64,000 bases of DNA from Streptomyces toyocaensis (GTDB taxonomy: Bacteria > Actinomycetota > Actinomycetes > Streptomycetales > Streptomycetaceae), in contig NZ_JFCB01000014.1 in the NCBI RefSeq assembly GCF_000725125.1, forward strand, positions 62,001-126,000, given 5' to 3'. Within the stretch, counting starts at the first letter, position 1; each line of letters begins with the position of its first letter. Below are positions 1-9,421 of the stretch, piece by piece. The notes beneath the pieces are model-generated. The model ran no database searches, had not been told where the DNA came from, and saw nothing but the letters and a program-made list of their open reading frames with translations. The translations under genes were made by a program, and so were the position numbers.

Positions 1-1245
1 GACCGGCGGCACGTCTGGCACCCGTACGGGCCCATGCCGGGCCGTCAGGAACCGCTCGTCGTGGAGTCGGCGAGCGGGGTACGGCTGCGGCTCGCCGACG
101 GCTCGGGGGAACTGGTCGACGGGATGTCGTCCTGGTGGTCGGCGATCCACGGCTACAACCACCCGGTGCTCAACGAGGCCGCGCGCGACCAGCTCGGGCG
201 GATGAGCCATGTGATGTTCGGCGGGCTCACCCACGAGCCCGCCGTGCGGCTGGCGAAGCTGCTTGTCGACATGTCGCCGGACGGTCTCGAGCACGTGTTC
301 CTCGCCGACTCCGGGTCGGTGTCGGTCGAGGTCGCGGTGAAGATGTGCCTGCAGTACTGGCGTTCGCTGGGCCGGCCGGAGAAGCGGCGGCTGCTGACCT
401 GGCGGGGCGGTTACCACGGTGACACGTGGCAGCCGATGTCGGTGTGCGACCCCGAGGGCGGGATGCACGAGCTGTGGTCCGGGGTGCTGCCGCGCCAGGT
501 GTTCGCCGAGGCGCCGCCCGAGGGGTACGAGGAGTCCTACGCGGACCATCTGCGGGAGACGGTCGAACGGCACGCGGGAGAACTCGCCGCGGTGATCGTG
601 GAGCCGGTGGTGCAGGGGGCGGGCGGGATGCGGTTCCACTCCCCCGCGTACCTGCGGGTGCTGCGCGAGGCGTGCGACGCGCACGACGTGCTGCTGGTGT
701 TCGACGAGATCGCGACGGGGTTCGGCCGCACGGGCGCGTTGTTCGCGGCGGGGCACGCGGCGGTCACGCCGGATGTCATGTGCGTGGGCAAGGCCCTGAC
801 CGGCGGTTATCTGACAATGGCGGCGACGCTGTGCACCGCGCGGGTGGCCGAGGGCATCTCCCGCGGTGAGGTACCCGTGCTGGCGCACGGTCCGACGTTC
901 ATGGCCAATCCGCTGGCGGCGGCCGTGGCCTGCGCCTCCCTCGGGCTGCTGCTCGGGCAGGACTGGCTCGCGGAGGTCAAGCGGATCGAGACGGGCCTGC
1001 GGGAGGGACTGGCCCCGGCGGCCGGGCTGCCCGGTGTCAGGGACGTGCGGGTGCTCGGCGCCATCGGGGTCGTGCAGCTCGGTCACGCCGTCGACGTGGA
1101 GGCGGCCACCCGGGCGGCGGTGCGCGAGGGGGTGTGGCTGCGGCCGTTCCGCGACCTGATCTACACCATGCCGCCGTATGTCACGGGTGACGCGGACGTG
1201 GCGCGCATCACCCGTGCGGTGTGCGCGGCGGCCGAGGAGGGATGA
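1..1245 (+). CDS. bioA: Adenosylmethionine-8-amino-7-oxononanoate aminotransferase, 5' end outside window
   Basis: A PLP-dependent class III aminotransferase that makes 7,8-diaminononanoate from 8-amino-7-oxononanoate with SAM as amino donor (biotin synthesis, cytoplasm). The frame is open from base 1, and its first residues read DRRHVWHPYGPMPG, the usual N-terminal BioA stretch containing the WHPY motif. The ATG at 34 is therefore internal and the true start lies upstream of the window. Visible motifs are DEIATGFGRTG and the PLP-lysine segment CVGKALTGGYLT. The stop is followed after one base by bioD, so the two are co-transcribed. bioB, if the usual order holds, would lie just upstream. Confidence 0.95.
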   Translation, partial: DRRHVWHPYGPMPGRQEPLVVESASGVRLRLADGSGELVDGMSSWWSAIHGYNHPVLNEAARDQLGRMSHVMFGGLTHEPAVRLAKLLVDMSPDGLEHVFLADSGSVSVEVAVKMCLQYWRSLGRPEKRRLLTWRGGYHGDTWQPMSVCDPEGGMHELWSGVLPRQVFAEAPPEGYEESYADHLRETVERHAGELAAVIVEPVVQGAGGMRFHSPAYLRVLREACDAHDVLLVFDEIATGFGRTGALFAAGHAAVTPDVMCVGKALTGGYLTMAATLCTARVAEGISRGEVPVLAHGPTFMANPLAAAVACASLGLLLGQDWLAEVKRIETGLREGLAPAAGLPGVRDVRVLGAIGVVQLGHAVDVEAATRAAVREGVWLRPFRDLIYTMPPYVTGDADVARITRAVCAAAEEG

Positions 1246-1246
1246 C

Positions 1247-1963
1247 ATGCCTGTACTGGTGATCACGGGCACGGGCACCGAGGTCGGCAAGACGGTGGTG
1301 ACGGCCGCGGTCGCCGCGACGGCGCTGGCCGCCGGCCGGTCGGTGGCCGTGCTGAAGGCGGCGCAGACGGGGGTACGGCCGGACGAACCCGGGGACGCGC
1401 AGGAGGTCGCACGGCTCGCGGGCGCGGTGACGACGGCCGAACTCGCCCGTTATCCCGATCCGCTGGCTCCCGCCACGGCGGCCCGCCGGGCCGGCCGGCC
1501 GCCGGTGCATCCGCACGAGGTCGCGGAGCGGGCGGCCAAGCTCGCCACCGACCACGATCTGGTGCTGGTGGAGGGCGCGGGCGGGTTGCTCGTCCGGTTC
1601 GACGCGGCCGGCGGTACACTGGCGGACGCGGCGGCGCTGCTCACCGCGCCGGTGCTGGTGGTGGCGCCGGCCGGGCTCGGCACCCTGAACGCGACCGAGC
1701 TGACGGCGCGGGAACTGCGCGGGCGGGGGCTGGACCTGGCAGGCGTCGTGATCGGCAGCTGGCCCGGCGAGCCCGACCTGGCGGCGCGCTGCAACCTGCT
1801 GGACCTGCCGGACGTGACCGGGGCCCCGCTGCTGGGCGCCGTGCAGGCCGGAGCGGGTGCTCTCGACCCCGCCGCTTTCCGGACGTCGGCACCCCGGTGG
1901 CTGGCTCCCCGCCTGGAGGGGGTCTGGGACGCGGAGGCGTTCCGGGTGCGCGAGTCTCCTTGA
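1247..1963 (+). CDS. bioD: ATP-dependent dethiobiotin synthetase
   Basis: Closes the ureido ring of dethiobiotin from diaminononanoate, CO2 and ATP. The 238-residue protein has an N-terminal P-loop GTGTEVGKTVVTAAVA and the later segment VEGAGGLLVRF, both typical of BioD. The ATG at 1247 lies one base after the bioA stop, with GGAGGG inside the bioA end as ribosome site. An in-frame upstream extension would only run back through bioA and is rejected. The length matches the family (about 225-240 residues). Translational coupling with bioA is likely. Confidence 0.96.
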   Translation: MPVLVITGTGTEVGKTVVTAAVAATALAAGRSVAVLKAAQTGVRPDEPGDAQEVARLAGAVTTAELARYPDPLAPATAARRAGRPPVHPHEVAERAAKLATDHDLVLVEGAGGLLVRFDAAGGTLADAAALLTAPVLVVAPAGLGTLNATELTARELRGRGLDLAGVVIGSWPGEPDLAARCNLLDLPDVTGAPLLGAVQAGAGALDPAAFRTSAPRWLAPRLEGVWDAEAFRVRESP

Positions 1964-2031
1964 CGGCGGTGGGGGTGCGGGCGGCCCGTCCGGGGGAGAA
2001 TCCCCGTAGGCCCGTCCCGGGGGAGGTCGTC

Positions 2032-2733
2032 ATGCAGCTGTGGTCCGCCCGCTCCACGAAGGTGCCGCGGGATCCCGTGCACCACCCCGTGTTCGCCCGC
2101 TACTACGCCCGGGCCAGTGTCGCCGCCGAGACCCGGGCGGGGATGGCGACGGTGCGGGACACGCTGCTCCGCGGGCTGTCCGGCCGGGTGATCGAGGTCG
2201 GCGCGGGCAACGGCCTGAACTTCGCGCACTACCCGGGCGCCGTCTCCGAGGTCGTCGCCATCGAGCCGGAGCGGGCGCTGCGGGCGCTGGCCGTGGAGGC
2301 CGCGCTGCGTTCCCAGGTGCCGGTGGACGTCGCGCCGGGGGTGGCGGAGGCGCTGCCGGTCAAGAGCGAGGCCTTCGACGCGGTGGTGCTGTCCCTGGTG
2401 CTGTGCAGTGTCCGGGACGTGCCCCGGGCCCTGACGGAGGTCAGGCGTGTGCTGCGGCCGGGCGGAGAGGTGCGGTTCTTCGAGCACGGCCGGGGCGGAG
2501 GCCGCGTCATGCGGCTCACCCAGCGGGCGCTGGACCGCACCGTGTGGCCGCCGCTGGCCGGTGGCTGCCACGTGGCGCGGGACCCGGTCGGCGCGCTGCG
2601 GGAGGCGGGCTTCGACCTCGGCCCCTACCGGCGCGTGATGATGCCGGAGAAGGGACCGGCACTCCCCCCGTCGTACTGCGTCATCGGGACCGCGTGGCGG
2701 CCGGTGGACGACGCGGTGACCACCGGCGGCTGA
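2032..2733 (+). CDS. Class I SAM-dependent methyltransferase
   Basis: A 233-residue methyltransferase of the UbiE/Methyltransf_11 type. The SAM-binding glycine motif VIEVGAGNGLNFAHYPG lies near residues 47-63, followed by an acidic strand (VAIEPE) and the post-I segment FDAVVLSLVLCSV. The ATG at 2032 is chosen because GGGGGAGG lies just before it. Longer in-frame starts lie inside bioD. The substrate is unknown; related actinobacterial proteins are annotated only as class I methyltransferases. It stands alone between bioD and an ABC exporter, with 68 and about 190 nt gaps. Confidence 0.85.
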   Translation: MQLWSARSTKVPRDPVHHPVFARYYARASVAAETRAGMATVRDTLLRGLSGRVIEVGAGNGLNFAHYPGAVSEVVAIEPERALRALAVEAALRSQVPVDVAPGVAEALPVKSEAFDAVVLSLVLCSVRDVPRALTEVRRVLRPGGEVRFFEHGRGGGRVMRLTQRALDRTVWPPLAGGCHVARDPVGALREAGFDLGPYRRVMMPEKGPALPPSYCVIGTAWRPVDDAVTTGG

Positions 2734-2924
2734 CGCCCGCTCAGTCGGCCCGGCCGCGATGTCGTCCAGGCGTGCCGGACGAGGAGTGTGCCCCTTACAT
2801 CCGCATCGGTGACCGGACCTGGGGTGGAGACGGCCCCGCACCCCCGGGGGATACCGGCTGTGGACCGGATCGCACTACCCTTGCGCGACGGGCACGACCG
2901 GATGTCCATGCGGAGGAGGCGGCC

Positions 2925-3758
2925 TTGTCCACACCTGCTGCGGAGCACGCCCCCGGCCTCGCGTCGGCCGACGGGATCGCGGCCCGCGCCCGCGGCCTGA
3001 CCAAGGCGTACGGCTCGGGCGAGACGACGGTGCTCGCCCTGGACTCGGTGGACGTGGACATCGTGCGGGGAGGGTTCACGGCGGTCATGGGGCCGTCGGG
3101 ATCCGGGAAGTCCACGATGATGCACTGCCTGGCGGGGCTCGACAGCGTGTCCGCAGGACAGGTGTGGCTCGGAGACACCGAGATCACAGGCCTGAAGGAC
3201 CGTGAACTGACCCGGCTGCGCCGGGACCGGATCGGGTTCATGTTCCAGTCGTTCAATCTCATCCCGACGCTGAACGCGCGGGAGAACATCACCCTGCCCA
3301 TGGACATCGCGGGCCGGAAACCCGACGAGAAGTGGCTGGACCGGGTCATCGACACGCTGGGCCTTCGGGACCGGCTGGGGCACCGGCCCGCTCAGCTGTC
3401 CGGCGGGCAGCAGCAACGGGTGGCCTGCGCGCGGGCGCTGGCCTCCCGGCCGGAGCTCATCTTCGCGGACGAGCCGACCGGCAACCTCGACTCCCGCGCG
3501 GGTCTGGAGGTGCTCGGCTTCCTGCGCGAGGCCGTGGACACGCTCGGGCAGACCGTGGTCATGGTCACCCACGACCCGGGCGCCGCCGCCCACTCCGACC
3601 TGGTGCTCTTCCTGGCGGACGGCAGGATCGTGGACGAGATGCGGCAGCCCACGGCGGAGTCGGTGCTGGAGCGGATGAAGCGCTTCGACGTGATCCGCGC
3701 CCCGTCGGACGACGGCGGGAACGTCCCGGCGGATCCGGCGATGTCCGGCGAGGACTGA
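2925..3758 (+). CDS. ABC transporter ATP-binding protein, MacB/LolD type
   Basis: The energising subunit of an exporter or lipoprotein-type transporter. The 277-residue protein has Walker A GPSGSGKST, Q-loop FQSFNLIPT, signature LSGGQQQRVACARAL and Walker B LIFADEPTGNLD, the pattern of MacB/LolD-family ATPases. I choose the TTG at 2925 because a strong ribosome site (GGAGGAGG) lies just before it; the frame stays open far upstream but has no coding sense there. The C-terminal tail of about 45 residues beyond the core is typical of actinobacterial members. It is followed after 3 nt by its permease, so the two form an operon. Confidence 0.93.
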   Translation: MSTPAAEHAPGLASADGIAARARGLTKAYGSGETTVLALDSVDVDIVRGGFTAVMGPSGSGKSTMMHCLAGLDSVSAGQVWLGDTEITGLKDRELTRLRRDRIGFMFQSFNLIPTLNARENITLPMDIAGRKPDEKWLDRVIDTLGLRDRLGHRPAQLSGGQQQRVACARALASRPELIFADEPTGNLDSRAGLEVLGFLREAVDTLGQTVVMVTHDPGAAAHSDLVLFLADGRIVDEMRQPTAESVLERMKRFDVIRAPSDDGGNVPADPAMSGED

Positions 3759-3761
3759 GAC

Positions 3762-6329
3762 GTGCTGAAGGCGACCCTGAGGAGCTTCCTCGCCCACAAG
3801 GGCCGGCTGCTGCTGTCCGCGCTGGCCGTCGTGCTGTCGGTGGCGTTCGTGGCCGGCAGTCTGATCTTCTCCGACACCGTCTCCCGCACCTTCGACCGGC
3901 TGTTCGCCTCCTCGTCCGCCGACGTCACCGTGGCGCCCCGGGAGGACCTGGAGTCGTCGGTGCCGACGGGAGCCGTCCGGACCGTCCCGGCCTCGCTCGC
4001 CGAGCGGCTGGCGGGGGTCGAGGGCGTCGAGGCGGCGCACCCGGACGTCGAGGTCGACAACGTCACGGTCGTCGACAGCGGGAACGAGTCGGTGGGGCCG
4101 ACCACCGGCGCGCCCACCCTGGCGGTGGACTGGCATGTCACCGAGCGCAGCGTCGTCGAACTGACCTCCGGCAGCGCCCCCCGCGGAGCGGGCGAGGCCG
4201 TCCTGGACGCGGACACCGCCGACAGCAGGGGCGTGGAGATCGGCGACACGCTGTCGGTGCAGGCCCGGCCCGGCACCTTCCGGGTGGAGGTCGTCGGCAT
4301 CGCCACGTTCACCACCACCAACCCGGGCGCGGCACTGGTCTACCTCGACCCGGCGGTCGCCGCCACCGAGCTGCTCGGCTCCGCGGACCGGGCGACCGGC
4401 ATCTCGCTCACCGCCGGTCCGGGCGTCTCCGACGAGCAGCTGAAGCGGCGCGTCACCGAGGAACTCGGCGCCGGTGCCTACGAGGTGCGGACGGCCGACG
4501 AGACGGCGGCCACGGCCACCGAGGAGCTCGGCGGGTTCCTCGACGTGATCAAGTACGTGATGCTCGGCTTCGCCGGGATCGCCGTGCTCGTCGGCGTCTT
4601 CCTGATCGTCAACACCTTCTCGATGCTGATCGCCCAGCGCACCCGCGAACTCGGCCTGCTCCGTGCGCTCGGCGCCGACCGCAGGCAGGTGCGCCGGTCG
4701 GTGCTCACCGAGGCGGTGCTGCTCGGTGTGGTCGGTTCGACGCTGGGCCTGGCCGCCGGTATCGGGCTCGCCTTCGGTCTGATCCGGCTGATGAGCGCGT
4801 TCGGCATGAATCTGAGGACCACGGAGATGGTCGTCGGCTGGGTCACGCCCGTCACGGCGTACGCCGTCGGCGTGGGCGTCACCTTCGTCGCCGCGTACCT
4901 CCCGGCCCGCCGCGCGGCGGGCGTGTCACCGATGGCCGCGCTGGCCGACGCGGACGTCGCCGGTACGGGGCGGCCGCTGCGGGCCCGCGCGGTGACGGGT
5001 TCCGTGGTGGGCGCGCTCGGCGCGGCCGCGCTGGTGGGCTGCGTGCTCTCCGGCGAGACCGCCTCCGCCGCCTCGCTGCTGGGGCTCGGGGTCGTCCTCA
5101 CGCTGATCGCGACCGTCGTCGCGGGTCCGCTGCTGGTGCGGCCGGTGATCCGGGTGCTGGGCTCGGCCTTCCCCGCGCTGTTCGGCTCGGTCGGCCGGAT
5201 GAGCCAGCGCAACGCCCTGCGCAATCCGCGCCGTACCGGCGCCACGGCCGCCGCGCTGATGGTGGGGCTCGCTCTGGTCGGCGGGATGTCGGTGGCCAGC
5301 GCGTCGATGTCCCGGTCCTTCGACGAGCAGATCGACAGGACGCTGGGCGCGGACTTCGTGATCCAGAACGCCAACTTCCTGCCGTTCTCCCAGGAGGTCA
5401 CCGACCGGGTGCGGGACACGGACGGCGTGGGGCTGGTCGTACGGCAGCGGTTCGCGCCGGTGGCGGTGCGGCTGCCGGACGGCGAACGGGTCGAGACCAC
5501 CGCGGCCGGGTACGACGACCGGGTCGACGACGTCGCGCGCGTGAGGTACGCCGCCGGCGACACGGCGGCCGCCCTGGCGGACGGCAACATCTCCATGGAC
5601 GCGGGCTTCGCGGCGGAGCACGGCGTCCGCATGGGCGGCACGGTCCCGGTCGAGTTCCCCGGCGGCAGGAGCACCGAGCTGACGGTGGCCGCCCTCACCG
5701 ACCTCGAGGGCGGCGAGGGCTTCGGGACGCGGGGCGGGCTGGTCTTCGGCATCGCGACGGTCGAGGAGTACGTGCCGGACGGGCAGGACTCCGCGCTGTA
5801 CGTCAACGCGGCCGACGGGACGAGCGTGGACGACCTGCGGGAGCGGCTGGACACGGCGCTCGACCCGTACCCCCAGGTGCAGGCCCGCGACCAGGCCGAC
5901 TACAAGGAACTGGTGCACGACCAGATCGCCGTCCTGCTGTACCTCGTCTACGCCCTGCTGGGGCTGGCGATCATCATCGCGGTGCTGGGCGTGGTCAACA
6001 CCCTGGCGCTGTCGGTGGTGGAGCGCACCCGTGAGATCGGTCTGCTGCGGGCGATCGGCCTGTCCCGGCGGCAGCTGCGGCGGATGATCCGGCTGGAGTC
6101 GGTGGTGATCGCGGTGTTCGGCGCGATTCTGGGCCTCGGCCTGGGGCTGGTGTGGGGGCTGTGCATCCAGCAGGTGCTGGCTCTCCAGGGCATGACCGCC
6201 CTCGCGATCCCGTGGGGCACCGTCGCCGCGGTGGTGATCGGGGCGGCCGTGGTGGGCATCGCGGCGGCTCTGCTGCCGGCGCTGCGCGCGTCGCGGATGA
6301 ACGTGCTGGAGGCGATCGCCCACGAGTGA
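3762..6329 (+). CDS. ABC transporter permease with two FtsX/MacB domains
   Basis: An 855-residue integral membrane partner of the preceding ATPase. It has an N-terminal membrane segment (about residues 13-35), a large extracytoplasmic region, and two FtsX-type four-helix modules; the second contains VVERTREIGLLRAIGLSRRQ, which mirrors IAQRTRELGLLRALGADRRQ in the first. This duplicated layout is usual for actinobacterial MacB-like exporters. The GTG at 3762 follows the ATPase stop by 3 nt. The substrate cannot be read from sequence; antimicrobial, lipoprotein or cell-envelope export are all possible. A GC-rich imperfect inverted repeat follows the stop. Confidence 0.92.
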   Translation: MLKATLRSFLAHKGRLLLSALAVVLSVAFVAGSLIFSDTVSRTFDRLFASSSADVTVAPREDLESSVPTGAVRTVPASLAERLAGVEGVEAAHPDVEVDNVTVVDSGNESVGPTTGAPTLAVDWHVTERSVVELTSGSAPRGAGEAVLDADTADSRGVEIGDTLSVQARPGTFRVEVVGIATFTTTNPGAALVYLDPAVAATELLGSADRATGISLTAGPGVSDEQLKRRVTEELGAGAYEVRTADETAATATEELGGFLDVIKYVMLGFAGIAVLVGVFLIVNTFSMLIAQRTRELGLLRALGADRRQVRRSVLTEAVLLGVVGSTLGLAAGIGLAFGLIRLMSAFGMNLRTTEMVVGWVTPVTAYAVGVGVTFVAAYLPARRAAGVSPMAALADADVAGTGRPLRARAVTGSVVGALGAAALVGCVLSGETASAASLLGLGVVLTLIATVVAGPLLVRPVIRVLGSAFPALFGSVGRMSQRNALRNPRRTGATAAALMVGLALVGGMSVASASMSRSFDEQIDRTLGADFVIQNANFLPFSQEVTDRVRDTDGVGLVVRQRFAPVAVRLPDGERVETTAAGYDDRVDDVARVRYAAGDTAAALADGNISMDAGFAAEHGVRMGGTVPVEFPGGRSTELTVAALTDLEGGEGFGTRGGLVFGIATVEEYVPDGQDSALYVNAADGTSVDDLRERLDTALDPYPQVQARDQADYKELVHDQIAVLLYLVYALLGLAIIIAVLGVVNTLALSVVERTREIGLLRAIGLSRRQLRRMIRLESVVIAVFGAILGLGLGLVWGLCIQQVLALQGMTALAIPWGTVAAVVIGAAVVGIAAALLPALRASRMNVLEAIAHE

Positions 6330-6399
6330 GCCGCGCGGCGGCCGGTCCGGATCATGGAATTCCGCGCCGGCCGCACCACTGGGTGGCGAGAATCGGCGC

Positions 6400-6825
6400 A
6401 TGAGTGAGCTGCGGATACGGGCCGCCGGGCCCCAGGATCTCGACGACGTGCTGGCGTTCTGGAAGGTGGCCGCCGAGGGCACGAGCATCAGCGACGACCG
6501 GGCCGGGGTGGAACGGCTGGTCGCCCGTGATCCCGGGGCACTGCTTCTCGCCGAGACCGACGGTGGACTGGCCGGCACGGTGATCGCGGGCTTCGACGGC
6601 TGGCGGTGCCACCTCTACCGGCTGGCGGTGCACCCGGACCGCCGTCGTCGGGGCGTCGCCTCCGCGCTGCTGAGCGCCGCGGAGGAGAGGTTTCTGCGTC
6701 TCGGCGGGCGCCGGGCGGACGCGATGGTGCTCCAGCGCAACGAAACCGCGCATCATGCGTGGGGCGCCGCGGGGTATGCGCCGGAGGAACGCTGGCGGCG
6801 CTGGGTGAAGCCCCTCACCGGCTGA
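6400..6825 (+). CDS. GNAT-family N-acetyltransferase
   Basis: A 141-residue single-domain GNAT protein. The acetyl-CoA-binding region reads LYRLAVHPDRRRRGVASALL (motif A, about residues 68-87), preceded by AGTVIAGFDGWR. The C-terminal part AWGAAGYAPEERWRRWVKPL fits motif B. The ATG at 6400 is the only good start. The acceptor substrate is unknown. It is a single gene between the ABC exporter and the CNNM pair. Confidence 0.88.
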   Translation: MSELRIRAAGPQDLDDVLAFWKVAAEGTSISDDRAGVERLVARDPGALLLAETDGGLAGTVIAGFDGWRCHLYRLAVHPDRRRRGVASALLSAAEERFLRLGGRRADAMVLQRNETAHHAWGAAGYAPEERWRRWVKPLTG

Positions 6826-6984
6826 TCCACGACCCGACGGCCATTCTTTGCCCATCTTTTACCCTCGGATGGCCACCCGGCCCTCCATGAAAGGTTGTGT
6901 GCGTCCCCCCATGGGCGAGCCTCCCGGTCCGCGACACCGCGCATCCGTTCCCGTCCTGTCCGACCATGGGACAGAGGTGACCCG

Positions 6985-8352
6985 ATGACCGAAGTGCTCC
7001 TCCTTCTGGCGGCGATCCTGCTCTCACTCGCCTGCGGCGTGTTCGTGGCGGCCGAGTTCTCCCTCACCACGGTCGAACGGGCGGAGCTGGAACGAGCCGT
7101 CGAACGCGGCGAGCGGGGCGCCACGGGCGCGCTCGAGGCCGTACGGAATCTGACCTTCCAGCTCTCCGGCGCGCAGCTCGGCATCACGGTCACCAACCTG
7201 GTGGTCGGCATGCTCGCCGAGCCGTCGATCGCGGCACTGATCGCGGGCCCGCTGGAGGACGTCGGCGTGTCCGGCTCGGTGGCCCGCTCCCTGGCACTGG
7301 TGATCGGCACGGCGCTGTCGACCGTCTTCCTGATGGTGGTGGGCGAGCTGGTGCCGAAGAACTGGGCGATCTCGTCACCGCTGGCCGTGGCGAAGCGGGC
7401 GGGCAACGTGCAGCGCTGGTTCAGCACCGCGTTCCGCCCGTTCATCACCCACCTGAACAACACGGCCAACCGCATCGTGCGCCGCATCGGTGTGGAACCG
7501 GCGGAGGAACTGGAGTCCGCGCGCGGGCCCCAGGAACTGGCGGCGCTCGCCCGGCACTCCGCCAGGGAGGGCGCCCTGGAGCCGGACACCGCCGAGCTGT
7601 TCGTGCGCACGCTGAACCTCGCGGACCTCACCGCGGAGAACGTGATGACCCCGCGTGTCCAGGTGATCGCCCTGGAGGTGCGGGCGACCTGCGAGGACGT
7701 GGCGAACGTGACCCGGGCGACCGGGCTGTCCCGGTTCCCCGTCTACCGCGAGACCCTCGACGCCGTCGTCGGTACCGCTCACGTCAAGGACGTACTGGCG
7801 CTGCCCGCGGAGCGGCGTGCCCGGACCCCGGTGTCGGACCTGATGCGCGAACCGCTCCTGGTCCCCGGATCGCTCACCGTCGACCGGCTCCTCGACCGGC
7901 TCTCCGGGCGGCGCACCATGGCCGTCGTGATCGACGAGTACGGCGGCACGGCGGGGGTGGCCACTCTGGAGGACATCGTCGAGGAGGTCGTCGGCGAGGT
8001 CCGCGACGAGCACGACCCGCACGAGACCCCCGACCTGGACCGGGCCGGCACCGACGAGGACGGGCGCACGTTGTTCTCCGCCGACGGCGCCGCGCGCGTG
8101 GACCAGCTCGCCCGGGTCGGGCTGCGCGCGCCGGAAGGGCCCTACGAGACCCTCGCCGGGCTGGTGGCCGCCACACTGGGCCGGATCCCGGACGTCGGCG
8201 ACACCCTTCAGGTCGCGGGCTGGCGGCTGGAGGTCGTGGACGCCTCCGGCCACCGCGCGGCACGCGTCCTGCTGCATGCGCCCCCCGGTGACCGGACCGG
8301 CACGGAGCGGCGCACGGAACCGACCGCGGACGACGAGGGAGCGCGGCGATGA
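6985..8352 (+). CDS. CNNM/CorC-family membrane protein with DUF21, CBS pair and C-terminal CorC domain
   Basis: A 455-residue member of the hemolysin C/CNNM family, thought to handle Mg2+/Co2+ or another divalent cation at the membrane. The N-terminal DUF21 region has about four hydrophobic segments (residues 1-190) including VFVAAEFSLTTVERAEL and the family hallmark GELVPKNWAI. Two CBS domains follow (VMTPRVQVIALEV; GTAGVATLEDIVEEVVGE), then a CorC_HlyC domain to about residue 425. The ATG at 6985 has GAGGTGACCC before it. It overlaps the next gene by 4 nt (ATGA), so the two homologues are translationally coupled and may form a heteromer. That last point is inference. Confidence 0.92.
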   Translation: MTEVLLLLAAILLSLACGVFVAAEFSLTTVERAELERAVERGERGATGALEAVRNLTFQLSGAQLGITVTNLVVGMLAEPSIAALIAGPLEDVGVSGSVARSLALVIGTALSTVFLMVVGELVPKNWAISSPLAVAKRAGNVQRWFSTAFRPFITHLNNTANRIVRRIGVEPAEELESARGPQELAALARHSAREGALEPDTAELFVRTLNLADLTAENVMTPRVQVIALEVRATCEDVANVTRATGLSRFPVYRETLDAVVGTAHVKDVLALPAERRARTPVSDLMREPLLVPGSLTVDRLLDRLSGRRTMAVVIDEYGGTAGVATLEDIVEEVVGEVRDEHDPHETPDLDRAGTDEDGRTLFSADGAARVDQLARVGLRAPEGPYETLAGLVAATLGRIPDVGDTLQVAGWRLEVVDASGHRAARVLLHAPPGDRTGTERRTEPTADDEGARR

Positions 8353-9362
8353 CCGTCGTACAACTGCTGATCGGTCTGGCGACGCTGGTCGTCAACGCCT
8401 TCTTCGTCGGCGCCGAGTTCGCTCTCATCTCGGTCCGCCGCAGCCAGATCGAGCCGTACGCCGACCGGGGCGAGCGTCGTGCCAGGAGCGTGCTCTGGGG
8501 CCTTGAGCATGTGTCCGCGCTGATGGCCGCCGCGCAGCTCGGCATCACGCTGAGCACGCTGGTCCTCGGCATCGTCGCCGAGCCGGCGATCGCGCATCTG
8601 CTGGAACCGGTGTTCCACGCGGTGGGCGTCCCCGCCGGCGCGGGGCACGCCGTGTCCTTCGTGATCGCACTGGTCCTCGCGACGTATCTGCACATGCTGC
8701 TCGGCGAGATGGTGCCGAAGAACGTCGCGCTCGCCGAGCCGGTCCGCAGCGCGCTCGTCCTGGGGCCGCCTCTGGTGGCGCTGTCCCGAGCGCTGCGACC
8801 GGTGATCTTCACGATCAACGCCTTCGCCAACACGCTGCTGAAACTGTTGCGCGTCGAGGCGCGCAACGAGGTCGTCGCGTCGTTCTCGGACGCCGAACTG
8901 GCCCAGATCGTGAAGGACTCCGGTGAGGCCGGACTCATCGACGACCGTGCGCGGGAGCGGCTGCACGACGCGCTGGAGCTGGGCCGACGGCCGGTGCGGG
9001 ACGTGGTGATGCCGTTGAAACGCGTGATCTACGCGCGCGTGGGCGTCACCCCGGAAGGTCTGGAGCAGCTGTCGGCGGAGTTCGGGTTCTCCCGCTTCCC
9101 GGTGGTGGACGAGCAGCGCCGGATCGTCGGCTATCTGCATGTGAAGGACGCCTTGGACGCCTCACCCCGCGACATGCCGTTCCGGCTGTCGGACATGCGC
9201 TCCATCGCGCGCGTGCGGGAGAGCACCCCGATGGACGACGTCCTCACCGCCATGCGCGGCAGCCGTACGCATCTGGCGGCCGTCCTGGGGACCGACGGAC
9301 GGCTGGCGGGGCTGGTGACGATGGAGGACGTCCTGCGGGAGCTGTTCGGGCAGCGGGCCTGA
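8349..9362 (+). CDS. CNNM-family membrane protein lacking the CorC domain
   Basis: A 337-residue paralogue of the preceding protein, starting within its stop (ATGA overlap). It keeps the DUF21 membrane region (VNAFFVGAEFALISVRRSQI; GEMVPKNVALAEP) and two CBS motifs (VMPLKRVIYARVG; GLVTMEDVLRELFG). It ends directly after the second CBS domain, so the C-terminal CorC_HlyC domain found in its partner is absent. This long/short pair is common in actinobacteria and suggests a two-subunit arrangement. Confidence 0.92.
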   Translation: MTVVQLLIGLATLVVNAFFVGAEFALISVRRSQIEPYADRGERRARSVLWGLEHVSALMAAAQLGITLSTLVLGIVAEPAIAHLLEPVFHAVGVPAGAGHAVSFVIALVLATYLHMLLGEMVPKNVALAEPVRSALVLGPPLVALSRALRPVIFTINAFANTLLKLLRVEARNEVVASFSDAELAQIVKDSGEAGLIDDRARERLHDALELGRRPVRDVVMPLKRVIYARVGVTPEGLEQLSAEFGFSRFPVVDEQRRIVGYLHVKDALDASPRDMPFRLSDMRSIARVRESTPMDDVLTAMRGSRTHLAAVLGTDGRLAGLVTMEDVLRELFGQRA

Positions 9363-9421
9363 CCCGGCGGTCCGCCCGACCGACCGCTGGGTATGTGCCA
9401 GGGGATACCATCTCTGTCGCC

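Noticed and set aside
2040..2924. Upstream extension of the MacB-type ATPase frame
   Set aside because: This part overlaps the methyltransferase gene in another frame and is Arg/Gly-rich nonsense; TTG 2925 has the ribosome site.
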